5,131 nt of DNA from a bacterium (GCA_030019105.1 JASEGY010000277.1:1-5131); one strand, 5' to 3'. Shown: positions 1-5,083, counted from the first letter of the stretch. The notes: generated from the letters alone by a model not told the origin. A program made the numbers and translations.

Positions 1-19
1 CAGTTAGACTTGCAACCTT

Positions 20-52
20 ACCTTCCCGAAAGCTTCAAGCTTTCGGGAAGGT
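20..52. repeat. Perfect palindrome, copy 1 of a two-copy hairpin repeat
   Basis: A perfect 16-bp inverted repeat: ACCTTCCCGAAAGCTT (20-35) faces its reverse complement (37-52) around a single central base at 36. A real hairpin would open a few central pairs. The same stem core recurs at 81-117. No T-run follows on either strand, so it is not a classical intrinsic terminator. It lies downstream of phoH, beyond the small mobile element, and may be a REP-like repeat. I recognise no named family. Confidence 0.85.
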
Positions 53-80
53 GCGTTATTTGCCCAAACGATGGACAAGG

Positions 81-117
81 CCACCTTCCCGAAGGCTTAA
101 AGCTTTCGGGAAGGTGG
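81..117. repeat. Near-perfect palindrome, copy 2 of the hairpin repeat
   Basis: An 18-bp inverted repeat centred on base 99, with one G/T mismatch (94/104). The arms share the core CCTTCCCGAA(A/G)GCTT with the palindrome at 20-52, and the two centres are 63 bp apart. The stem is extended by two outer C-G pairs and one further pair relative to copy 1. The mismatch sits opposite an intact base in the other arm, which suggests a point change after the palindrome arose. No open reading frame is associated with it. Confidence 0.85.
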
Positions 118-121
118 GAAT

Positions 122-129
122 GTCACCCT
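122..129. repeat. 8-bp direct repeat (target-site duplication), left copy
   Basis: GTCACCCT directly abuts the outer end of the left terminal inverted repeat and is repeated exactly at 321-328. Identical 8-mers on the outside of perfect inverted ends are the expected mark of a transposition-type insertion. Confidence 0.75.
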
Positions 130-320
130 GTAACTACTCAGGTTCACAGTTACGGGGTTCACGGTTCAAGGTTAGAGAGTGATGAAGATAAACGGTTTAA
201 AGATATCGAGGCTTGGTAAACCGTCACTCGTGGATTCATCAACTATCTCAAGGAATACGAAGAGCGCAAGGCGACCAACCGTGAACCTTGAACCTTGAAC
301 CTGACAACCTGAGTAGTTAC
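130..320. mobile_element. 191-bp MITE-like element with 15-bp terminal inverted repeats
   Basis: The ends are a perfect inverted repeat: GTAACTACTCAGGTT at 130-144 and its reverse complement at 306-320. They are flanked directly by the 8-bp duplication GTCACCCT (122-129 and 321-328). Inside each end is a run of 7-bp units, GGTTCAC/GGTTCAA at 156-173 and the opposing CC(G/T)TGAA units at 279-299. The arms therefore form an imperfect stem well beyond the first 15 bp. A further hairpin pairs ACGGTTTA (192-199) with TAAACCGT (217-224). No transposase is encoded, so mobility would have to be supplied in trans. The core carries remnants of an S23/four-helix-bundle gene (separate entry). The element sits in the 3' flank of phoH and would form a long hairpin in read-through RNA. 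The transposase family is unknown. Confidence 0.75.
175..291 (+). pseudogene. Remnant of an S23/four-helix-bundle (23S rRNA IVS) protein gene, middle deleted
   Basis: Frame 1 reads ESDEDKRFKDIEAW followed by a TAA at 217-219. Four codons later, in the same frame, it reads GFINYLKEYEERK and on to a TGA at 289-291. From family memory, FKDIEAW matches the start of S23-type four-helix-bundle proteins (typically F-K-D-L-x-V/A-W near residue 5-10). The second piece matches their last helix (G-F-I-x-Y-L-K). The roughly 100 residues between them are absent. Such proteins are encoded in 23S rRNA intervening sequences and in stand-alone cassettes, and their biochemical role is poorly known. There is no obvious start codon in frame just upstream. 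I read this as an internally deleted cassette reduced to a non-autonomous element. The assignment rests on two short matches and needs a search. Confidence 0.55.
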
Positions 321-328
321 GTCACCCT
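321..328. repeat. 8-bp direct repeat (target-site duplication), right copy
   Basis: GTCACCCT is identical to 122-129 and immediately follows the right terminal inverted repeat. It begins 8 bp beyond the phoH stop codon, so the insertion fell just outside the coding sequence and left the gene intact. Confidence 0.75.
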
Positions 329-336
329 AATTTGAA

Positions 337-1299
337 TCATGCCTGCTTTTGGTAATTCTCGTAAGCCTTAACAATCCTCTGCACCAGGGAATGCCGCACT
401 ACATCGGCCTCAGTAAAGTAGATAAAAGATATGCCCTTGATGCCTTTTAAGATATCCTGAATCTGCACCAGGCCGGAGGTGTATTCGCCAGGCAAATCAA
501 TCTGGGTAATATCTCCGGTAATAACTGCCTTGGAGTCAAACCCGAGGCGGGTTAAGAACATCTTTATCTGTTCAGGGGTGGTATTTTGGGCTTCGTCAAG
601 AATAATAAAGGCATCATTCAACGTCCTCCCCCGCATAAAGGCTAATGGGGCGACTTCAATCACGCCGGTCTCAATAAGTCTTTGCGCCTTTTCCAGGCTC
701 ATCATATCATAAAGGGCATCGTACAAGGGACGAAGATAGGGATTGACCTTTTCCACCAGATTGCCCGGCAGGAACCCTAATTTTTCACCGGCTTCAACCG
801 CCGGCCGGGTAAGGATGATCCGGTCTACCTCTTTTTTGAGCAGGCCATGAATAGCCATGGCCATAGCCAGATAGGTCTTGCCTGTGCCGGCCGGGCCAAT
901 GCCGATCACAATATCATCCTTCTCAATAGCTTCGACATAAGCCTTTTGTCCCAGCGTTCTTGGCCGGATCAATCGCCCCCGGTGTGAGACAGTAATCGCT
1001 TCGGAAAAGATGCGGGCCAGATTGATGTTTTCATCTTCCCGGATCATCCTCAGGGCGTATCTGACCTCTGAGCCGGAAAGGATATGCCCGCTGCGAAGAA
1101 TGCGCAGAAACTGATCAAAGAGACGTTTGGTCAGATCAACCTCTTTAGGTTCGGCGCCATTGGCTTTGATAATTATCTCATTGCCGCGCGCGATGATCTT
1201 TGTCTGCATGGCCCCTTTGATCAATCGCAGGTTTTCATCATGCCGGCCAAATAGATTCCTGGCCTCTTCTTCATTGGCTAAAATTATTTGTTGATCCAT
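337..1299 (-). CDS. phoH: PhoH-like (YbeZ-type) P-loop ATPase
   Basis: Cytoplasmic ATPase of the PhoH/YbeZ family. The family is linked to RNA metabolism and to ribosome and 16S rRNA maturation together with the endoribonuclease YbeY. At 320 aa the length is normal. The N-terminal ~75 residues resemble the KH-like nucleic-acid-binding region of YbeZ. The ATPase domain follows, with Walker A GPAGTGKT at 135-142, LTRPAVEAGEKLGFLPG at about 163-179, Walker B FIILDEAQN at 231-239, TGD at 261-263 and the terminal VRHSLVQRIV helix at 301-310. The ATG at 1299 lies 8 bp after the lysS stop. AGGA at 1306-1309 overlaps that stop and is 6 nt from the ATG, which supports this start and coupled translation. 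The usual partner ybeY is not downstream; a small mobile element lies there instead. Family membership is certain. The cellular role is inferred from the family. Confidence 0.95.
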   Translation of the reverse strand: MDQQIILANEEEARNLFGRHDENLRLIKGAMQTKIIARGNEIIIKANGAEPKEVDLTKRLFDQFLRILRSGHILSGSEVRYALRMIREDENINLARIFSEAITVSHRGRLIRPRTLGQKAYVEAIEKDDIVIGIGPAGTGKTYLAMAMAIHGLLKKEVDRIILTRPAVEAGEKLGFLPGNLVEKVNPYLRPLYDALYDMMSLEKAQRLIETGVIEVAPLAFMRGRTLNDAFIILDEAQNTTPEQIKMFLTRLGFDSKAVITGDITQIDLPGEYTSGLVQIQDILKGIKGISFIYFTEADVVRHSLVQRIVKAYENYQKQA

Positions 1300-1305
1300 C
1301 TCCCG

Positions 1306-1309
1306 TCCT
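1306..1309 (-). promoter_or_regulatory. phoH ribosome-binding site overlapping the lysS stop codon
   Basis: On the minus strand the junction reads TAGGACGGGAGATG. AGGA, 6 nt before the phoH ATG, shares two bases with the lysS TAG stop. GGGAG nearer the ATG is too close to act as the main site. Ribosomes ending lysS would already sit on the phoH initiation site, so translational coupling is likely. Confidence 0.7.
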
Positions 1310-2777
1310 ATTCTTCTTTTGCCTGCCGCATAAAGGGAAAGGCAATTACATCCCGAATAGAGGCCGAATCAGTCAAAAGCATCACCAGCCGGTCAATCCC
1401 AATGCCTAAACCCCCGGCCGGCGGCATGCCTAACTCGATGGCCTCCACAAAGTATTCGTCCATGGGAGCAGCGGTTTCCAGTCCAGCTTGCCGTTTTTGG
1501 GCTTGATCCTCCATCAGCGTCCTTTGGAGGATGGGATCATTAAGCTCTGAGAAGGCGTTGCCCAGTTCCATACCGCAGACAATTGGTTCAAATCGCTCGA
1601 TTAAAGCCGGATCATCCCTGTGGACTTTGCATAAAGGGGATGTTTCCCCGGGGTAGTCATAGACAAAGGTAGGCTGGATTAACTTCGGCTGGACACAGTG
1701 CTCAAATATCTCCAGGATAAGAAATCCCTTTTCTTGATCAAAATCGACCTTGTCTCCCAGCCCCAATCGGCTTATTTCTTCACAAAGCCTTTGATGAGAT
1801 AAAGGGCGACAATCTACCTCTGTAAATTCCCTTATCGCGTCAAAGAGCTTGATTCTCTTCCAGGGGGTCTTGAAATCAATCTCCATTCCCTGGTACTCAA
1901 CCCTGGTGGCCCCCTTTATCTTCAGACAGACATGTTCTATCATCTGTTCGGCTAATTTCATTATCTCGTTATAGTCAACGTAAGCCTCATAGCTTTCCAG
2001 AATGGTAAACTCCGGATTGTGAGACTTGTCAATACCTTCATTACGAAAACTCTTGGTCAGGGCGTAGACTTTTTCAAAACCGCCGGCCAGGAATCGTTTC
2101 AGATACAACTCAGGAGAAATACTCAAAAATACATCCTGGTTAAGGGCATTCACGTGGGTCGTAAAGGGACGCGCTTCCGCCCCGCCATAGACGGGCTGAA
2201 GGACTGGAGGCTCCACTTCATAATAGCCCCGCTTGTTTAAGAAGTCACGGACAGCAGCCATGATCAATGTCCTCTGCTTAAACACATTCAGGACATCCCG
2301 ATTCATGATCATATCCAGGGATCTCTGTCTGTATCGGAGTTCTTTATCCACCAGACCGTGATATTTCTCCGGCAGCGGCTTGATCGACTTGGTTAAGACA
2401 GCAAAATCATTTACCTTAATGGTAATCTCTCCGGTTTTTGTCTTAAACAGGCTGCCACCTACTCCAACAATATCACCGGTCTCCAATAGTTTGCTCAGGT
2501 CAAATTTCTCTTTTCCCAACACATCTGCTTTGAAATAGATCTGGATCGCCCCTTCAGAATCCTGGATAGTCATAAAACAGGCCTTGCCCATCCGCCTGAC
2601 CAGCATTATCCGGCCGGCCAGTGAAACCACTTCTTGAGTAGCCGCCAGTTCTTCAAACCGCTCTTTCAATCGTTGGGAATTAGAATCTACCGGGAAGGAA
2701 TACGGATAAGGATTTATCCCCTTTTCTCTGAGTGTTTCCAACTTTTTCAATCGAGATTGAATAAGATCATCTGACAT
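1308..2777 (-). CDS. lysS: Lysyl-tRNA synthetase, class II
   Basis: Attaches lysine to tRNA-Lys in the cytoplasm using ATP. The 489 aa length is typical for bacterial LysS (about 490-505). An N-terminal helix and anticodon-binding OB fold cover about 1-150 (VSLAGRIMLVRRMGKACFM at 51-69). The class II catalytic core follows: ARPFTTHVNALN at 202-213, SPELYLKRFLAGGFEKVY at 221-238, motif 2 FRNEGIDKSHNPEF at 244-257, IQPTFVYDYP at 367-376, GNAFSELNDP at 406-415, and motif 3 GLGIGIDRLVMLLTDS at 456-471 with the motif 3 arginine at 463. The start is the ATG at 2777, because AGGAGAG (2786-2792) lies 8 nt upstream. The frame stays open to a TTG at 2834, but that extension has no family match. It is first gene of the lysS-phoH unit, with a strong promoter about 340 nt upstream. 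Confidence 0.97.
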   Translation of the reverse strand: MSDDLIQSRLKKLETLREKGINPYPYSFPVDSNSQRLKERFEELAATQEVVSLAGRIMLVRRMGKACFMTIQDSEGAIQIYFKADVLGKEKFDLSKLLETGDIVGVGGSLFKTKTGEITIKVNDFAVLTKSIKPLPEKYHGLVDKELRYRQRSLDMIMNRDVLNVFKQRTLIMAAVRDFLNKRGYYEVEPPVLQPVYGGAEARPFTTHVNALNQDVFLSISPELYLKRFLAGGFEKVYALTKSFRNEGIDKSHNPEFTILESYEAYVDYNEIMKLAEQMIEHVCLKIKGATRVEYQGMEIDFKTPWKRIKLFDAIREFTEVDCRPLSHQRLCEEISRLGLGDKVDFDQEKGFLILEIFEHCVQPKLIQPTFVYDYPGETSPLCKVHRDDPALIERFEPIVCGMELGNAFSELNDPILQRTLMEDQAQKRQAGLETAAPMDEYFVEAIELGMPPAGGLGIGIDRLVMLLTDSASIRDVIAFPFMRQAKEE

Positions 2778-2785
2778 AATTATAA

Positions 2786-2792
2786 CTCTCCT
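2786..2792 (-). promoter_or_regulatory. lysS ribosome-binding site
   Basis: AGGAGAG on the minus strand, 8 nt before the ATG at 2777. It is the strongest Shine-Dalgarno match in the leader and settles the lysS start against the longer in-frame TTG at 2834. Confidence 0.85.
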
Positions 2793-2844
2793 GGTTTCCG
2801 TATCACAAATATCGACTTTTTGCCTAACCCTCAATTGTTGATAA

Positions 2845-2850
2845 AGTATA
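2845..2850 (-). promoter_or_regulatory. Possible secondary -10 box upstream of lysS
   Basis: TATACT on the minus strand, inside a 10-bp sequence (ATAAAGTATA on the plus strand, 2841-2850) that also occurs at 3116-3125 around the -10 of the main promoter. No good -35 is found 17 nt upstream (CCCAAA at 2868-2873), so independent activity is doubtful. Confidence 0.2.
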
Positions 2851-2891
2851 GCTCTTAAGATAAATATTTTGGGGTAAGCGAATTCAAGATA

Positions 2892-2970
2892 GGCTATGTA
2901 GCTTTTGGAGTTAATCCTTTAGGATTTCACTAGTTATGAAAGGCTAAAGCCTGAACTCCAAAGGATAGCC
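2892..2970. repeat. Multibranched palindrome (outer stem with two inner hairpins) in the lysS leader
   Basis: An outer stem pairs GGCTAT (2892-2897) with ATAGCC (2965-2970) and, after an internal loop, TTTGGAGTT (2904-2912) with AACTCCAAA (2954-2962). Inside lie two hairpins: AATCC/GGATT (2913-2917 with 2922-2926, loop TTTA) and AGGCT/AGCCT (2941-2945 with 2948-2952). It would be transcribed in the lysS leader as a junction RNA. I see neither the T-box tail consensus TGGNACCGCG nor any riboswitch core I know. It is either a palindromic genomic repeat or a cis-acting leader structure; the sequence alone does not decide. Confidence 0.65.
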
Positions 2971-3000
2971 AACCCGAAAATCTTTTTCTTAAACACTATA

Positions 3001-3115
3001 GTATCCTCTTCAAATTTAATGGGTATCTGTTGTAAGTTGTAAGTTGTAGGTTCGCTGGTGTGCCGGTTAACTTACAACCTACAACCAGATACACCAATAG
3101 ATTTGAAGAGGATAC
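3001..3115. mobile_element. 115-bp inverted-repeat element with heptamer arms
   Basis: The ends are a perfect 15-bp inverted repeat (GTATCCTCTTCAAAT at 3001-3015, reverse complement at 3101-3115). Pairing continues inward with about three mismatches and two 1-nt gaps through GTATCTG and a run of 7-bp units (GTTGTAA, GTTGTAA, GTTGTAG at 3029-3049). These face TTACAAC-type units at about 3069-3086. The arms total about 45 bp and the loop about 23 nt. No coding content is seen. Only a 3-bp direct repeat, ATA (2998-3000 and 3116-3118), borders it, so target duplication is unproven. The architecture matches the 130-320 element although the sequence differs. It lies immediately downstream of the lysS promoter, so the transcript would begin inside it. 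Confidence 0.65.
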
Positions 3116-3119
3116 ATAA

Positions 3120-3148
3120 AGTATACCTCTATTGAGAAGAGATGTCAA
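3120..3148 (-). promoter_or_regulatory. Strong sigma-70-type promoter for lysS-phoH
   Basis: On the minus strand TTGACA (3143-3148) is separated by exactly 17 nt from TATACT (3120-3125), matching five of six consensus bases at -10 and all six at -35. The start of transcription would be near 3112-3114, within the first bases of the inverted-repeat element ending at 3115. The resulting leader to the lysS ATG is about 335 nt. murJ lies upstream on the same strand, so read-through from murJ is also possible. Confidence 0.8.
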
Positions 3149-3213
3149 GTGGAAAATCTCAGGTCTGAATATTCGATAAAGCAAACGCCGGCCTTGGTCA
3201 TCGCCCAAACGCC

Positions 3214-3276
3214 TTACAGTAAGCAATCCCCTTTTTTTCTTAGCAAATCGAAGATTTCGGGACGGTTCATTTTCAT
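3214..3276 (-). CDS. Possible 20-codon ORF, uncertain
   Basis: An ATG at 3276 is preceded by AGGA (3283-3286) with a 6-nt spacer and reads MKMNRPEIFDLLRKKGDCLL before a TAA. The same frame stays open beyond that stop for 22 more codons (GVWAMTKAGVCFIEYSDLRF and two residues) until a TGA at 3145-3147 inside the promoter -35. It could be a small peptide, a 43-residue ORF broken by one stop, or chance. I recognise no family. It sits between murJ and the lysS promoter and would only be transcribed with murJ. Confidence 0.25.
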   Translation of the reverse strand: MKMNRPEIFDLLRKKGDCLL

Positions 3277-3305
3277 CGTTTTTCCTGTGATTTCTTCCGA
3301 GCAAC

Positions 3306-3366
3306 TTGTAGTCGCAGAGCTTGATCTGCTAATCCTACTCAAGCAAAGCAAGCTTTGCTACTACAA
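3306..3366. repeat. Multibranched palindrome downstream of murJ
   Basis: An outer 7-bp stem pairs TTGTAGT (3306-3312) with ACTACAA (3360-3366). It encloses two hairpins: GCAGA/TCTGC (3314-3318 with 3325-3329) and AGCAAAGC/GCTTTGCT (3342-3349 with 3352-3359). The three-way layout is like that at 2892-2970, with unrelated sequence. It lies about 85 bp past the murJ stop and could slow or protect the murJ 3' end. No U-run follows it, so it is not a standard intrinsic terminator. Confidence 0.6.
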
Positions 3367-3390
3367 ACAGTTATCTACATACCCGCAAGC

Positions 3391-3406
3391 TTCACACTAA
3401 AGTGAA
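3391..3406. repeat. Small hairpin past the murJ stop
   Basis: TTCAC (3391-3395) pairs with GTGAA (3402-3406) around a 6-nt loop, 45 bp beyond the murJ stop. The stem is short and lacks a T-run on the minus strand, so a terminator role is not supported. Confidence 0.25.
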
Positions 3407-3450
3407 CCATCCCAAGATTTCTTTATCCACCCAGGAGTCGTGCCGGAATT

Positions 3451-5049
3451 CTATGAATTCGCAATTCGCGCCGATTTCTTGATTATTCGGAGGAACAATT
3501 CCGCTTCCTCCATAGAAAGAAGATGACTTAGCAAGCCAAAGGTCCCAAGACTGACGGCAATAGTTCCACTGAGCCGGATAAGAAGACTTCTTCCTTCTAA
3601 TCCAGCTAATCCAGCCGCAGTAAAGTAGCAGATAATTCCCATTATTGCTGAAGCCAGAATAGTCTTGCCCAAAGTAATCAGGATCTCTCTCTCTTTTAGA
3701 CAGTCGATACGTTGTCTCAGAATCCATAAAAGGATAAGAACATTTAAAGCAGTAGACAGGGTCATGGCCAGGGCCAGTCCTCCATGGGCCAGAGGGAACA
3801 TAAGCCCGATACTTAGAACTAGATTGACTGCGGTGGCTACTACCCCAACTTTGACCGGTGTTTTGGCGTCACCCAGGGCGTAGAAAACCGGGGTAATAGA
3901 CTTAAGCAGGCCGTAGCCCAGAATACCCAACGAAAATAGCGAAAGGGCAATAGCCGTGGCGGCTGTATCGGATGAATCAAAGTTGCCGCGTTCAAAGAGG
4001 AGGCGTATTATCGGACGGTCAAGGATGATCAAACCCACTGTGGCCGGGATAGAGGTGAAGATGATCATTCGTATCCCCCAGGAGACAGTATCTTTTACCT
4101 TAGCTAAATCAGCCATAGCCAGATGTCTGGAAATAGTGGGAAAGGTGGCCGTTCCAATCGCGACACCGGTTAGAGAGACCGGAAGTTGGACGACAATGCT
4201 GGCATAATCAAGGGCAGAGATGCTTCCTTCAGGTAAAAAAGAGGCCAGATAGCGGCTGATAATAAGATTGATCTGCGTAATGGCCAGTCCAATAGTGGCC
4301 GGCCCCATAAGAGCGATGATCCTCCTTAAATCAGGATGCTTGAGGGTAAAGATGGGCTGATAAGAAAACCCATATTTGATCAAAACAGGTATCTGGATGA
4401 GAACTTGAATGAAGGCCCCGGCTAAAAAACCAATCCCTACGGCAAAAACAGCCTTTTGGCCTAACAGGGGAGCAAGGCCTAAAAGGGTAAGGATGACAAT
4501 TATATTTGAAATGGCCGGTCCAAAGGCAGGAACAGTGAAGTGATGATAAGAGTTCAGCATGCCCATTCCCAGGGCGGCTAAACTAATGCCAATAATGAAG
4601 GGGAACATCAATTGAGTCAGGTGAATAGTCAGGGTGAGCCCTTCCGGTTCAAAGCCCAGGATAACAAAAGGGATGACAATGGGAGCAAGCAGTATCCCAA
4701 GGACACTTATTCCGCCGGAGATAATAAGGAGAAAGTTGATGACTAAACTGGCCAGTTCCCAGGTTTCTTTTGGTGTTTTCTTAGTTAGATATTCGGCAAA
4801 GATAGGGATAAAAGCAGCTGAAAGGGCTCCCTCAGCCAGCAGCAGGCGCAGAAGGTTAGGAATCATAAAGGCAATAACAAAGCAGTCATAAGCCCTGCTT
4901 GCCCCAAAAAAGTGGGCGGAAACCATAACCCGAATAAGCCCCAATACCCTGGAGAGAAGGACACCACAACTGATAATCCCGGCTGAGCGGGCAACACTTT
5001 CATGGGATTTCGGATTTCGGATTTCGGATTTCGGATTGTAGTCAGTCAT
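3451..5049 (-). CDS. murJ: MurJ/MviN-family lipid II flippase
   Basis: Inner-membrane flippase (MOP superfamily) that moves lipid II across the membrane for peptidoglycan synthesis. At 532 aa it is near the family norm (about 510-525), with hydrophobic segments throughout, consistent with 14 helices. Visible signatures are LLSRVLGLIR (31-40), the aspartate of AYDCF (D55), PNLLRLLLAEGA (64-75), TFPTISRHLAM (302-312), LFERGNFDSSDT (351-362) and ALGDAKTPVK (391-400). Against E. coli MurJ recalled from memory, R34, R40, D55 and R68 match R18, R24, D39 and R52 at a constant offset of 16. The equivalent of R270 appears to be I285 (DYASIVVQLP), and the residue after R40 is V rather than D. The first ~16 residues are encoded by a heptamer repeat and lie ahead of the normal start. 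No ribosome-binding site precedes the ATG, but no other ATG, GTG or TTG in frame fits better. The last codons overlap a second short repeat. Confidence 0.93.
   Translation of the reverse strand: MTDYNPKSEIRNPKSHESVARSAGIISCGVLLSRVLGLIRVMVSAHFFGASRAYDCFVIAFMIPNLLRLLLAEGALSAAFIPIFAEYLTKKTPKETWELASLVINFLLIISGGISVLGILLAPIVIPFVILGFEPEGLTLTIHLTQLMFPFIIGISLAALGMGMLNSYHHFTVPAFGPAISNIIVILTLLGLAPLLGQKAVFAVGIGFLAGAFIQVLIQIPVLIKYGFSYQPIFTLKHPDLRRIIALMGPATIGLAITQINLIISRYLASFLPEGSISALDYASIVVQLPVSLTGVAIGTATFPTISRHLAMADLAKVKDTVSWGIRMIIFTSIPATVGLIILDRPIIRLLFERGNFDSSDTAATAIALSLFSLGILGYGLLKSITPVFYALGDAKTPVKVGVVATAVNLVLSIGLMFPLAHGGLALAMTLSTALNVLILLWILRQRIDCLKEREILITLGKTILASAIMGIICYFTAAGLAGLEGRSLLIRLSGTIAVSLGTFGLLSHLLSMEEAELFLRIIKKSARIANS
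3456..3469. repeat. Two tandem 7-bp units at the murJ 3' end
   Basis: AATTCGC is repeated at 3456-3462 and 3463-3469, with a further AATTC at 3447-3451. The units encode the last residues of MurJ (RIANS) and continue past the stop. With only two copies it could be chance, but it mirrors the clear heptamer array at the murJ 5' end. Confidence 0.4.
5005..5037. repeat. Heptamer array GGATTTC x4.7 inside the murJ 5' end
   Basis: Four full GGATTTC units (5005-5032) and a partial GGATT (5033-5037). On the minus strand they encode NPKSEIRNPKS, residues 5-15 of the annotated MurJ. Three heptamers equal seven codons, so the array gives a repeating peptide without a stop in this frame. This segment has no counterpart in MurJ proteins. 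Confidence 0.95.
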
Positions 5050-5063
5050 TGGTCAGTAGTCAG
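5038..5063. repeat. Degenerate GTAGTCAG direct repeat spanning the murJ start
   Basis: GTAGTCAG occurs at 5038-5045 and 5056-5063, with GTCA also present in the stretch between. The murJ ATG (5047-5049) lies inside this low-complexity stretch and no purine-rich ribosome-binding site is present, which weakens confidence in the annotated start. Confidence 0.5.
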
Positions 5064-5083
5064 GTAACCATTCACAGAACGCT

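Noticed and set aside
20..117. Palindromes as intrinsic terminators for phoH
   Set aside because: Neither is followed by a T-run on the minus strand, and a 191-bp element separates them from phoH.
10..219. Plus-strand frame of 69 codons reading through both palindromes
   Set aside because: Its first 55 codons translate hairpin and terminal-repeat DNA; only the last 14 codons, taken as the S23 remnant, look meaningful.
479..712. Plus-strand frames opposite phoH, lysS and murJ (also 1288-1506, 2019-2240, 3665-3883, 3956-4207, 4634-4891)
   Set aside because: All are antisense to well-supported genes, lack ribosome-binding sites and show no protein family features.
2778..2834. Longer lysS start at a TTG, adding 19 residues
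   Set aside because: The ATG at 2777 has a strong AGGAGAG site 8 nt upstream and gives the usual LysS N-terminus.
2778..3113. T-box or lysine riboswitch in the lysS leader
   Set aside because: No TGGNACCGCG-type T-box tail, no terminator/antiterminator pair and no lysine riboswitch core that I can recognise.
2996..3304. Minus-strand open frame of 102 codons upstream of lysS
   Set aside because: Begins at a TTG, runs through the promoter and the whole inverted-repeat element, and has no recognisable domain; its length is a by-product of repeat sequence.
3149..3400. Plus-strand open frame of 83 codons
   Set aside because: Crosses a T-rich stretch and the 3306-3366 palindrome, has no ribosome-binding site and no family resemblance.
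3392..3727. Minus-strand open frame overlapping the murJ 3' end
   Set aside because: Out-of-frame shadow of murJ, which is clearly the coding frame here.
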